Source of the DNA: Occultella kanbiaonis | GTDB taxonomy: Bacteria; Actinomycetota; Actinomycetes; Actinomycetales; Beutenbergiaceae | Direction of reading: 5' to 3' | Length of the DNA: 64,000 nucleotides | Assembly (NCBI RefSeq): GCF_009708215.1 | Contig: NZ_CP046175.1 | Coordinates: 1,426,001-1,490,000 of the forward strand | Shown here: positions 43,007 to 50,949 of the stretch, piece by piece | Position numbering within the stretch: position 1 is the stretch's first letter | Layout: the number at the start of each line of letters is the position of its first letter | Position numbers and translations under genes: made by a program | Notes under the pieces: generated by a model | What the model saw: only the letters and a program-made list of their open reading frames with translations | The model's database searches: none | Told to the model about the DNA's origin: nothing

Positions 43007-46003
43007 GTGTCATTCGCTGCCAGTCGTTCCGCCCGCTCGAGCGGGGGGCGCCGCCAACGTGGCGTGTTGCTGCCAACCCTGCTGGTCCTGGTCGGGGTGG
43101 TGGTCGCCTTCCTGATCCTGGCCCGGTTCTGGACCGAGTGGCTCTGGTTCGACCAGGTGGGCTACAGCGAGGTGATCCGGACCGAATGGGTCACCCGGGC
43201 GCTGATGTTCATCGCCGGTGGCGTGGTCATGGGCGGTGCGATCTGGCTGAACCTGTACCTCGCCTACCGGCACCGTCCGATGTACGTGCCGACCACCCAG
43301 CAGCAGCAGGACCTGGACCGGTACCGGGAGGCGTTCGAGCCGCTGCGCCGGATCGCGTTCATCGGCGGCCCGATCCTGGCCGGCTTCTTCGCAGGCTCCG
43401 CGGCGAGCACGCAGTGGCAGACCGCACTCCTGGCCCTCAACGGTCAGGAGTGGGGAACCACGGACCCCCAGTTCGGGATCGACCTGTCCTTCTACATGTT
43501 CACGCTGCCGTTCCTGCGGTTCATCGTCTCGTTCCTGATGACGACGACGTTCTTCTGCGCGGTCGCGGCCGTGTTCACCCACTACCTCTACGGCGCGCTT
43601 CAGCCGATGGGCCGCGGCGAGAAGATCTCCCGACCGGCCCGGATCCACGTGGCGATCCTGGCCGCCGTGTTCACGCTGCTGATCGCCATCAACTACTGGC
43701 TGGACCGGTACTCGCTGCTGTCCAACGACGGTGACCGCTTCAGCGGGGCGTCCTACACCGACATCAACGCGGTGCTGCCCGCGAAGGCGATCCTCGCCGT
43801 CATCGGAGTCTTCGTCGCGGTGCTGTTCATCTACACCGGGGTCCGCGGGAACTGGCGACTGCCCGCCGTGGGGGTCTCCCTCATGGTGGTCTCGGCCATC
43901 CTCGTGGGCGGGATCTACCCGGCGATCATCCAGGGGGTGCGCGTCGGGCCGAACGAGCAGGCGCTCGAGGCCACCTATATCCAGCGCAATATCAATGCGA
44001 CCAGGGAGGCGTACGGGCTCACCGACGTCCAGGTGCAGCCCTACAGTGCGGAGACCGTGGCCGAGGCCGGGGCTTTGCGCGAGGACGCGGAGTCGACGGC
44101 GAGCATCCGGCTGCTCGACCCCCAGGAGGTCTCGCCGACCTTCCGCCAGCTCCAGCAGAACAAGCAGTACTACAACTTCCCGGCGACCCTCTCGGTGGAC
44201 CGGTACACGATCGACGGGCAGAGCCAGGACACCGTGATCGCGGTGCGCGACCTGGACCTGGCGGGGGCCGGGCAGAGCAACTGGGTCAACGACCACACGG
44301 TGTTCACCCACGGGTTCGGGGTCGTGGCCGCGTACGGCAACACGGTCACCTCGGACGGTCGGCCGGCGTTCTTCGAGAGCGGGATCCCGAGCACCGGCAT
44401 CTTCGGCGACACCTACGAACCGCGCATCTACTTCAGCCCGAACTCGCCGGAGTACTCGATCGTAGGGGCGCCGGAGGGCACCCCGCCGTGGGAGCTCGAC
44501 TACCCGGACGACAGCGCGCCGAACGGTCAGGTGAACAACACGTTCACCGGCGACGGCGGCCCGTCGATCGGCAACATCTGGAACCAGGCCCTGTACGCGG
44601 CCAGGTTCGGCAGCGAGCAGATCCTGTTCTCCGACCGGGTCACCTCCGAGTCCCAGATCCTCTACAACCGGGACCCGCTGGAGCGGGTCGCCCGGGTGGC
44701 TCCGTTCCTGACCCTGGAAGGGTCCACCTACCCGGCCGTGGTGGACACCGACGACGACGGGATGAAGGAGGTCGTCTGGGTCGTCGATGCCTACACCACC
44801 TCCAACGAGTACCCCTACTCGGCCCGCCAGGAGCTCGAGTCCGCGATCACCGACTCGCTGACCGAGTCCGGTGAGGTGCCGGTCGCGGCCCTTCCGGACT
44901 ACATCAACTACATCCGCAACTCGGTCAAGGCGGTCGTGGACGCCTACGACGGCTCCGTGACGCTGTACGCGTGGGACCCGGAGGACCCGATCCTGGCCAC
45001 CTGGGACGCCATCTTCCCGGGCAAGATCCAGCCGATCTCCGAGATCAGCGGTGACCTGATGAGCCACCTGCGCTACCCCGAGGACATGTTCAAGGTGCAG
45101 CGTGAACTGCTCACCCAGTACCACGTCACCGACGCCGAGAGCTTCTTCACGACGGCCGACTTCTGGCGGGTCCCGAACGACCCGACTTCGGACGCAGAGG
45201 TTCCGCAGCCGCCGTACTACCTGACCCTGGCGCTGCCGGAGCAGGACCAGGCCTCGTTCTCGTTGACCACGTCCTTCATCGTCGACGACGACACCAGGAA
45301 CGTCCTCACAGGTTTCCTGGCGGTGAATGCCGAGCCCGGGAACACCCCGGGGGAGGTCGCGGAGGACTACGGCACGTTGACCCTGCTCGAGCTCCCACGG
45401 GACGAGACCGTCCCGGGACCGGGTCAGGTACAGGGCAACTTCGACTCGGATGCCGCCGCGGCGAACGAATTGAACATCCTCGGCCGCGGAGGCTCGGAGG
45501 TGATCCAGGGCAACCTGCTCACCCTGCCCGTCGGTGGCGGTGTGCTCTACGTCCAGCCCGTCTACGTGCAGTCCTCGGGCGGCACCCAGTACCCGCTGCT
45601 GCGGCGCGTGCTCGTCGCGTTCGGTGACGAGGTGGGCTTCGCGCAGACCCTCGACCAGGCGCTCGACCAGGTGTTCGAAGGTGACTCCGGTGCGAACGCC
45701 GGGGATGCCGACGTCGATCCGACCCCCGACGAGGGGACCGGAACCGGCGGCGGCGAGGGAACCGAGACCCCGGACGTCGACGCCCAGCAGCGCCTGAACG
45801 ACGCGCTGGCGGCGGCCGGTGCCGCGCTCACGGCCTCCGACGAGGCGCTCGCCAGCGGCGACTGGGCCGCGTACGGCGAGGCCCAGACGCAGCTGGAGGA
45901 GGCGATCGCGGACGCGATGGCCGCCGAGCAGGAGCTCGCCGGCGCAGCCCCCGCCGATGATGGGGCCACCGAGGAGCCGACCGACACCGCGACCACGGGC
46001 TGA
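43007..46003 (+). CDS. UPF0182 family large membrane protein
   Basis: A 998-residue membrane protein of the UPF0182 family (Rv3193c in M. tuberculosis). Seven transmembrane helices occupy the first 310 residues or so (for example LLPTLLVLVGVVVAFLILAR and VAILAAVFTLLIAINYWL), with the typical FWTEWLWFDQVGY between helices 1 and 2. A large extracytoplasmic domain of about 600 residues follows (EATYIQRNINATREAYGL, EPRIYFSPNSPEYSIV, DPEDPILATWDAIFPG). The acidic, Ala-rich tail (about 905-998) is low complexity. GTG 43007 has TGAGG at an 8-base spacing; GTG 42998 is an alternative. The function is unknown. Confidence 0.92.
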   Translation: MSFAASRSARSSGGRRQRGVLLPTLLVLVGVVVAFLILARFWTEWLWFDQVGYSEVIRTEWVTRALMFIAGGVVMGGAIWLNLYLAYRHRPMYVPTTQQQQDLDRYREAFEPLRRIAFIGGPILAGFFAGSAASTQWQTALLALNGQEWGTTDPQFGIDLSFYMFTLPFLRFIVSFLMTTTFFCAVAAVFTHYLYGALQPMGRGEKISRPARIHVAILAAVFTLLIAINYWLDRYSLLSNDGDRFSGASYTDINAVLPAKAILAVIGVFVAVLFIYTGVRGNWRLPAVGVSLMVVSAILVGGIYPAIIQGVRVGPNEQALEATYIQRNINATREAYGLTDVQVQPYSAETVAEAGALREDAESTASIRLLDPQEVSPTFRQLQQNKQYYNFPATLSVDRYTIDGQSQDTVIAVRDLDLAGAGQSNWVNDHTVFTHGFGVVAAYGNTVTSDGRPAFFESGIPSTGIFGDTYEPRIYFSPNSPEYSIVGAPEGTPPWELDYPDDSAPNGQVNNTFTGDGGPSIGNIWNQALYAARFGSEQILFSDRVTSESQILYNRDPLERVARVAPFLTLEGSTYPAVVDTDDDGMKEVVWVVDAYTTSNEYPYSARQELESAITDSLTESGEVPVAALPDYINYIRNSVKAVVDAYDGSVTLYAWDPEDPILATWDAIFPGKIQPISEISGDLMSHLRYPEDMFKVQRELLTQYHVTDAESFFTTADFWRVPNDPTSDAEVPQPPYYLTLALPEQDQASFSLTTSFIVDDDTRNVLTGFLAVNAEPGNTPGEVAEDYGTLTLLELPRDETVPGPGQVQGNFDSDAAAANELNILGRGGSEVIQGNLLTLPVGGGVLYVQPVYVQSSGGTQYPLLRRVLVAFGDEVGFAQTLDQALDQVFEGDSGANAGDADVDPTPDEGTGTGGGEGTETPDVDAQQRLNDALAAAGAALTASDEALASGDWAAYGEAQTQLEEAIADAMAAEQELAGAAPADDGATEEPTDTATTG

Positions 46004-46090
46004 TCGTGCGGCCGTGGCGCCGGTGTGACCGGCGCCACGGCCCGCGGATTTGCCCCGGCGCGGGCGGACCCGTAAGGTTGTGTTTACCGA

Positions 46091-46164
46091 CGCGGGGTGG
46101 AGCAGTTCGGTAGCTCGCCGGGCTCATAACCCGGAGGTCGCGGGTTCAAATCCCGCCCCCGCCA
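46091..46164 (+). tRNA. Initiator tRNA-fMet (CAT)
   Basis: A 74-base cloverleaf without encoded CCA: acceptor CGCGGGG/CCCCGCC, D arm GAGC/GCTC, anticodon arm with loop CTCATAA (anticodon CAT), and T arm GCGGG-TTCAAAT-CCCGC. Two initiator hallmarks are present: the 1:72 position is unpaired (C:C) and the anticodon stem ends in three consecutive G-C pairs (GGG/CCC). Confidence 0.95.
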
Positions 46165-46169
46165 CAAAT

Positions 46170-46207
46170 CCTTCAGGCCCGGAATCCACGGATTCCGGGC
46201 CTGAAGG
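46170..46207 (+). terminator. Terminator after tRNA-fMet
   Basis: An 18-bp perfect stem with a 2-base loop (arm starts CCTTCAGGCCCGG and ends GGGCCTGAAGG), 5 bases after the tRNA and followed by CATTTC. Strong intrinsic terminator for the tRNA. Confidence 0.8.
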
Positions 46208-46258
46208 CATTTCAAGGGTCCGGAACACAGCGACCGGAGTTGGTCCAATCGGGTCGGG

Positions 46259-46264
46259 CATACT
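46259..46264 (+). promoter_or_regulatory. -10-like element before the hen1 remnant
   Basis: CATACT ends 6 bases before GTG 46271, the leaderless arrangement seen elsewhere in the window. The promoter of the lost RNA-repair operon thus seems to be retained. Confidence 0.4.
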
Positions 46265-46270
46265 GAGCGC

Positions 46271-46392
46271 GTGCTCCTGACCCTGACGACCACGCACCAG
46301 CCGGCCACAGATCTCGGTTACCTGCTGCACAAGCACCCCGACCGGGTGCAGGAGTTCAAGCAGTCGTTCGGCACGGCCACGGTCTTCTACCC
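46271..46392 (+). pseudogene. hen1: hen1 remnant: N-terminal ~41 codons of the 3'-terminal RNA ribose 2'-O-methyltransferase
   Basis: From GTG 46271 the frame reads VLLTLTTTHQPATDLGYLLH, then KHPDRVQEF and FGTATVFYP. This is the characteristic N-terminus of bacterial Hen1, which 2'-O-methylates the 3' end of damaged RNA in partnership with Pnkp. In an intact gene the frame would continue for several hundred residues to the methyltransferase domain. Here it stops matching exactly after FYP (about 46391-46393), where sequence matching the C-terminus of Pnkp begins in another frame. The remaining frame to 46645 is out-of-frame read-through. The gene is not functional. Confidence 0.82.
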
Positions 46393-46605
46393 CTGCGGAT
46401 CATCTACGGCCCGGACTACACGGACTCGCTGGATCTCCTTCGTGAGCGCCACCTCGGGAAGGAGCGTCAGCTCGCCGTCCGGGAGCACGGGCTGGGCCTC
46501 GACGCGCTCACGGCGTTCGTCGAACACGATCCGCTCTGGAAGGTGCACCAGTCGGTGTTCGGGGTCCTCGCGCTCGAGTCCGAGCCGGTCGACCCGCGGC
46601 TGTGA
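46393..46605 (+). pseudogene. pnkp: pnkp remnant: C-terminal 70 codons of polynucleotide kinase-phosphatase-ligase
   Basis: In the frame starting CTG 46393 the sequence reads LRIIYGPDYT, then LRERHLGKERQLAVREHGLG and VHQSVFGVLALESEPVDPRL, and stops at TGA 46603-46605. This matches the C-terminal end of actinobacterial Pnkp, the kinase-phosphatase-ligase encoded after hen1. The kinase, phosphatase and most of the ligase domain are missing. It is joined directly to the hen1 N-terminus but in a different frame, so a single deletion removed most of both genes. The surviving sequence is still well preserved, which suggests a recent loss. Confidence 0.8.
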
Positions 46606-46663
46606 GTGCGCGGATGTGAGGACCGCTACTCTCGCCGAGAACTGATCAAGGACTGGAGCTCCC

Positions 46664-47209
46664 ATGGAAACCTGGCAATTCATCGGCATCGCGCTGCTCG
46701 TCATCGCGCTGCTCGCGTCCCCGCTCTGGAAAGGGCTCCTCACCAGCCGGGCGCAGAGGGCCGGGGAGAACGCCGGCAGAGCGTTCGCAGCCAAGCGGCT
46801 CCCGACGGCGTTGGACGCGCTGTCGACCACGCTGGACCTGCGGACGGACGCCGGCACGGCCACCGAGGTGATCAACGCGGCCGTGGCGGCCAAGCCGAAG
46901 AAGGCGGCGGCGGCCGGTCCCGGGCAGTGGTACGTGACCTTCGCCGATCGCGACGACATCCACGTCCGGCTGACCGGCGTGCCCGGAGGGGTGCGGCTCG
47001 CAGTCGTCAAGACCATCGAGTTCCAGGAGTTCCCGCAGGGTGGCGGGGACTGGGCGAAGTTCCGCGAGCGGGTCGTGGCGGCCGCGCAGGCGCGTGGTGT
47101 CGCGACCACCCAGGGTGCGTCGCCGCACCTGCAGCGGATCGCCGACCCGTCCGGCAGGGAGACGCTCGGCGGCGCGCGCGCGAGTATCTGGGTCGCTTCG
47201 GTCGCCTAG
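46664..47209 (+). CDS. Uncharacterised protein with N-terminal membrane anchor
   Basis: A 181-residue protein with one N-terminal transmembrane helix (WQFIGIALLVIALLASPLW) and a soluble domain of about 150 residues. The visible pattern is a helical region (ALDALSTTLDLRTDAGTATEVINAAVAAKPKK), then a strand-rich part (WYVTFADRDDIHVRLTGVPGGVRLAVVKTIEF) and a final amphipathic helix. I do not recognise the family. ATG 46664 has GGAG 5-6 bases upstream. It follows the hen1/pnkp scar by 58 bases and ends before a hairpin at 47228-47268. Nothing suggests a partner. Confidence 0.75.
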   Translation: METWQFIGIALLVIALLASPLWKGLLTSRAQRAGENAGRAFAAKRLPTALDALSTTLDLRTDAGTATEVINAAVAAKPKKAAAAGPGQWYVTFADRDDIHVRLTGVPGGVRLAVVKTIEFQEFPQGGGDWAKFRERVVAAAQARGVATTQGASPHLQRIADPSGRETLGGARASIWVASVA

Positions 47210-47227
47210 CCGGCAGCGGCGGAGCGT

Positions 47228-47268
47228 GGTCCGCGTGAGCCGCCCCCGTCAGACGGCTCGCGCGGACC
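47228..47268. terminator. Bidirectional hairpin terminator
   Basis: A 15-bp stem (GGTCCGCGTGAGCCG with CGGCTCGCGCGGACC, one G-T pair) and an 11-base loop lie between the convergent gene ending at 47209 and the small gene at 47278-47406. Confidence 0.6.
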
Positions 47269-47277
47269 GGCGCCCGG

Positions 47278-47406
47278 TCAGGTGGTCTCGGGTTCGTCCT
47301 CGTGCGGAACCGTGTACGGGTTCGTGACTTCGCCGAGCGTGGGCGCCTGGCCGACGGGTTCGTCGTCGTCGGCGCGGCGCGGATTCAGATCGATCCTGGG
47401 TGACAT
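47278..47406 (-). CDS. Small hypothetical protein (42 aa)
   Basis: A 42-codon frame, MSPRIDLNPRRADDDEPVGQ followed by APTLGEVTNPYTVPHEDEPETT. ATG 47406 has GAGG at a spacing of 5, and the frame ends before a shared hairpin terminator, which supports a real convergent transcript. It is acidic, with no membrane segment or known domain. A TACTCT at 47442-47447 on the minus strand could be its -10. No function can be assigned. Confidence 0.5.
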   Translation of the reverse strand: MSPRIDLNPRRADDDEPVGQAPTLGEVTNPYTVPHEDEPETT

Positions 47407-47487
47407 CTCGTCCTCGATGGTGGCATCCCCTGCGTGACCCGAGAGTAGTCCCGCCTCCAGGGTCGTGTGATGCGTTTGACGAGCCGA

Positions 47488-48741
47488 TCAGCGGGGGAGC
47501 ACCGTCCGGTCCAGGTAGTCGTTGCGGAAGCAGCCCTGCGGGTCGAGCCGGCCTGCGAGCTCGGCGAAGTCCCCGAGCCGCGGATACAGGGTGGCCAGGC
47601 GCCCGGGCCCGGTCGTGAACCACTTGCCCCAGTGCGGGCGGGCGTCGAACGGGTCGAGGGCATCCTCGATCCGCGGGAGCAGCGCTCGGACCGCGTCCGG
47701 CTCCCGGGCGAACGTGAGGTGGAACGCGACCCGGTCCCCGCCCTCGGCTGCGCTGAGCCACAGGTCGTCGGCGGCGACGGTGCGGATCTCGGAGACCTGC
47801 AGCACCGGCGCCATCGCCTCACCCAGGCCGCGCAGGGCCGTGATGGCGGCGACGGCGTGCGCCCGGGGCACGAGATACTCGCTCTGGATCTCGGCACCAA
47901 CACTCGGGGTGAAGCCCATCCGGAAGTGTGGCAACCGGTCGTACCACGGCCCGGGCCGGCCGAGCTGTGCGGTGCAGTTGACCGCGTCCAGGCCGTCGAT
48001 CGGATGCTGTTCCACGGTGGCGGGCACCCCCCACGGGGCGTCCGGCTCGGCCGCATCACGGCTCTTCATCCAGACCCGGCCGGCGATGTCACCGAAGCGG
48101 GTGAACACGCTGACGCTCTGCGCCGCGGAGGTGATCGCGTCGAAGTCGCCGAGCAGGTCCTCCCACGGCACGTCCCGGCGCACCCACTGCCGCACCTCGT
48201 AGCGGGGTTCGACGGCCAGCGTCACCCGGGTCACGATGCCCAGCGCCCCGAGGTGCACGACCGCGCCCGGGAAGTCCGCGTCGCCCCGGCTCAGGGTGAG
48301 CTGGTCGCCGTCCGCCGTGATCAGTTCGAGGCGCACGACGGCGGAGGCCAGGTTCCCGGTCGCGTCACCCGAGCCGTGGGTCGCGGTGGCGGTGGCTCCC
48401 GCCACCGAGATGTGCGGCAGCGAGGCCATCGCGCCGAGCGCCCAACCGGCCCGGTCGAGGGCGACGGCGAGGTCGCCGTAGCGCACGGCCGCGCCCACGG
48501 TGACGGTCCGGGCGTCGGGGTCGATGTCGATCTCCGGGTCCACGCGCTCCAGGCTGATCAGGTCCCCGGGGGAGTCGGCCAGGTCGTGGAAGGAGTGCCG
48601 GGACCCGAGTGCCCGGATGTGCGAGGCGGCGGCGACGATGCGACGCACCTCGTCGAGCGTGTCCGGTCGGTGCAGCGTCGCCGCCGTGTACGCGTGGGTA
48701 CCGGCCCACGTGGTGCCGGGCTCGGCGCGTCGGTTGTCCAA
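47488..48741 (-). CDS. FAD-dependent alditol oxidase / sugar-lactone oxidase-like protein
   Basis: Flavin-dependent oxidase of the VAO/PCMH superfamily, 417 residues, close to alditol (xylitol/sorbitol) oxidases and D-arabinono-1,4-lactone oxidase. The FAD domain shows RALGSRHSFHDLADSPGDLISL (the His of SRHSFHD is the usual covalent FAD site), DPDARTVTVGAAVRYGDL, SLPHISVAGATATATHGSG and LGALGIVTRVTLAVEP. The ALO domain ends with HWGKWFT and CFRNDYLDRTVL, typical of the family. It would oxidise a polyol or lactone with O2, giving H2O2. The start is TTG 48741 with AGGAG 7 bases upstream. It follows the MoxR operon by 55 bases but has no clear link to it. Confidence 0.88.
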   Translation of the reverse strand: MDNRRAEPGTTWAGTHAYTAATLHRPDTLDEVRRIVAAASHIRALGSRHSFHDLADSPGDLISLERVDPEIDIDPDARTVTVGAAVRYGDLAVALDRAGWALGAMASLPHISVAGATATATHGSGDATGNLASAVVRLELITADGDQLTLSRGDADFPGAVVHLGALGIVTRVTLAVEPRYEVRQWVRRDVPWEDLLGDFDAITSAAQSVSVFTRFGDIAGRVWMKSRDAAEPDAPWGVPATVEQHPIDGLDAVNCTAQLGRPGPWYDRLPHFRMGFTPSVGAEIQSEYLVPRAHAVAAITALRGLGEAMAPVLQVSEIRTVAADDLWLSAAEGGDRVAFHLTFAREPDAVRALLPRIEDALDPFDARPHWGKWFTTGPGRLATLYPRLGDFAELAGRLDPQGCFRNDYLDRTVLPR

Positions 48742-48796
48742 TGGGTGCTCCTGATCGGGTGCGGTCTGGTGGGGGAGAAGGGCGCGTGCGTCGAGG

Positions 48797-49546
48797 TCAG
48801 GCGTCGGGGTCCACCGACCGCCACGTCGGCCGGGCAGCCGGCGGCTCGCCGCCGTCCTGCGGCGGTGCATCGGAGGACGTTCTATCACCTCCGGGCCCGG
48901 CCGGTGTGCTGCCGGTGGTTCCTCGAGACGGCTTCGCAGGCAGGCGGCGGGGCCCCGGGCCGCCCGCCTCGACGGCACGCAGTGCCCGCACCCCCACCAG
49001 GACGAGGACCGTGATCGCGATCAGCGCCAGCACGGCGAGCCAGGGGAAGGGGGAGGCCGGCCCTGGCAGGAACCAGACGACCACGCCGACCAGTTGTGCG
49101 AACCCTTGAACGACCAGGGCCGGGACGAGCCCTCGCCGAAGGGCGGCCAGTTCCACGCGGGCCCGCGGGGACAGCCCGGAGACCCTTCGGGTCAGGTAGT
49201 GCATGCCGTGCAGGCACAGCAGCAGGCCGGCGCCGACGGCCGGGGACGGCTCCCGGGCCGCGAACGCGACGATCCCCGCGACCAGCGCGATCATCGGGAT
49301 CGCGCCCTGCGGACCGATCGCGACCCCGACGCCGAGCGCCGCGGCCAACGCGAGCTGGGTCGGGTCCGCGGTGAGGATCGGGCCCGCGGCGAGTACGGCA
49401 AGGCCCGCGACCACCCGGACCACCCAGGCCGGCACCCAGCGGCCGACGTCGATCTCGACCGGCGGCAGTGGCCGCTCCCGCGGTGTGTCGACGTCCCAGC
49501 CGAACATCCACTGGCGGACGCTGCTGAGGCGGCCGGGGGCGCTCAT
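48797..49546 (-). CDS. Membrane protein at the end of the MoxR-DUF58 operon
   Basis: A 249-residue membrane protein with about five hydrophobic helices: WVVRVVAGLAVLAAGPILTA, LALAAALGVGVAIGP, IPMIALVAGIVAFAA, LVPALVVQGFAQLVGVVVWFLP and LAVLALIAITVLVLVGV. A Pro/Gly-rich cytosolic tail of about 55 residues follows. I do not recognise a named family. ATG 49546 overlaps the stop of the DUF58 gene by four bases, so it belongs to that operon. In MoxR-DUF58 clusters similar small membrane proteins are common and may anchor the complex. Confidence 0.78.
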   Translation of the reverse strand: MSAPGRLSSVRQWMFGWDVDTPRERPLPPVEIDVGRWVPAWVVRVVAGLAVLAAGPILTADPTQLALAAALGVGVAIGPQGAIPMIALVAGIVAFAAREPSPAVGAGLLLCLHGMHYLTRRVSGLSPRARVELAALRRGLVPALVVQGFAQLVGVVVWFLPGPASPFPWLAVLALIAITVLVLVGVRALRAVEAGGPGPRRLPAKPSRGTTGSTPAGPGGDRTSSDAPPQDGGEPPAARPTWRSVDPDA

Positions 49547-50949
49547 CGGGTCCGCACCCGGTGCCCGGGCCGGGACAGCACCAGCAGGTCGATGTCCGCG
49601 GACGTCGACGAACCGTGGCCGTCCGGGTCACCGACCCAGTGCACCACCTCGACGCCGGTGCGGCGCAGCCGCTCGAGCCGGATCCCGCGCTCCAGGCGGA
49701 CCAGGGCGTACGCGGTCCGCTGGTAGGAGTCGAGGTGATGGTCACGAACCTGGGGCAGCACGTCGACGGCGATCACCCGGTGCGCCTGGGCGTGCCACTG
49801 GTGCGCCATCCGGGCCGCCTCGTCGTCGAGGAACGTGGAGAAGATCACCACCAGCGCGGACGATGGCACCTGCGGGGCCCGTTCGCGGGCGGTCGGTGAA
49901 CCCTCCGGTGCGATCGTCGCGAGCCGCTGGGTGATCCGGTCCAGCTGCTTGCGCCCGCCCGCCGGAGCCACCGGCCGGCGGCGCAGCCCGAGGTCGTCGA
50001 GTCCGACCCGATCGCCGCCGTCGACGTACCGCTTCGCGAGCGACGTGGCCGCCTCCCGAGCCAGGTCGAGGGAGGTGGGCTCGTCCACCCGGGCCTCCTT
50101 GCCGCCGCCCCAGGTGTCCACGTCCGGCCCGACGTTGTCGCGCGAGTCGACCACGAGCATGATCGTGGCGTCCGCCGTCGCGAACGTGCGGCGCACGTAG
50201 AGCTCGCCGAGGCGCCCGGTGGTCACGTCCAGGGATCGGCGGGCCGTGACCCGCCAGTCGATGCGGCGCAGCCGGTCACCCGGGGTGAACAGGTTCACGT
50301 CGTGCAGGTCGGTGCCGTCGCCGACCCGCCGGGACGTGTGCGGACCGGTCAGACCCTGCAGCCTGCGTGGCATCGGGAGCCGGCGCAACGGGATCGCGGT
50401 GGGGTAGACGGTCACGCGCAGCGGCCCGAGGCGACTTGGCCCGGCGACCATCGTCTGGTCGTAGGAGGACCACACCAGGTCGGTGCGGAACATCGGCTGC
50501 ACGCCGGTCCGCGCGGTGTCCAGGTGCAGCCGGACCGTCCGGGGCCCGGGGCGGCCGACGTCGATCAGTGCCTGACCCTCGCGGTGTCCGGCGCTGGACA
50601 CGCGGACCCGGAGCACCTCGGCCCCGGGCGCGGGATCGAGCACCAGGTCGGCGGACACGGTTCCGATCAGGCCGTCGGCGGCGGCGTCGGTGCCGGCCCC
50701 GCGGCGATCGGTCGCCTGACCCAAGGCCTGGCTGGAGGTCGAGGTGGGCCGGGTGAACCAGGCCCAGGCGAAGCCGAGCACGAACGGCAGGCCCAGCACG
50801 GCGACGTCGGGCCGGGAACCGATCACCCCGAGCGTGAGGGCAGCCACGCCGATGACGGCGGCCGCGATCGACTGCACGCCGGGACGCCAGGGCGCCGCTG
50901 CCGGAGGCGGGCGCTCACCGGTGCGCGGGGGGATGTCGGCCGCACTCAC
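49543..50949 (-). CDS. DUF58 domain-containing protein (MoxR-associated)
   Basis: A 468-residue membrane-anchored protein. Two N-terminal hydrophobic segments (SIAAAVIGVAALTLGVIG and VAVLGLPFVLGFAWAWF) precede a beta-rich region and the DUF58 domain. The DUF58 core signature is GDRLRRIDWRVTARRSLDVTTGRLGEL, followed by a VWA-like TIMLVVDSRDNVGPDVDTW, which suggests a metal-dependent adhesion site (D-x-R/S). It is the constant partner of MoxR ATPases, with which it forms a putative chaperone or maturation system. The start GTG 50949 overlaps moxR by four bases. The C-terminus may loop to the membrane protein encoded next. Confidence 0.88.
   Translation of the reverse strand: MSAADIPPRTGERPPPAAAPWRPGVQSIAAAVIGVAALTLGVIGSRPDVAVLGLPFVLGFAWAWFTRPTSTSSQALGQATDRRGAGTDAAADGLIGTVSADLVLDPAPGAEVLRVRVSSAGHREGQALIDVGRPGPRTVRLHLDTARTGVQPMFRTDLVWSSYDQTMVAGPSRLGPLRVTVYPTAIPLRRLPMPRRLQGLTGPHTSRRVGDGTDLHDVNLFTPGDRLRRIDWRVTARRSLDVTTGRLGELYVRRTFATADATIMLVVDSRDNVGPDVDTWGGGKEARVDEPTSLDLAREAATSLAKRYVDGGDRVGLDDLGLRRRPVAPAGGRKQLDRITQRLATIAPEGSPTARERAPQVPSSALVVIFSTFLDDEAARMAHQWHAQAHRVIAVDVLPQVRDHHLDSYQRTAYALVRLERGIRLERLRRTGVEVVHWVGDPDGHGSSTSADIDLLVLSRPGHRVRTR

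Noticed and set aside
46393-46645. Continuation of the hen1 frame to 46645 as a real 124-residue protein
   Set aside because: After codon 41 the frame gives Arg/Ser-rich sequence with no similarity, while the alternative frame gives a clear Pnkp C-terminus.
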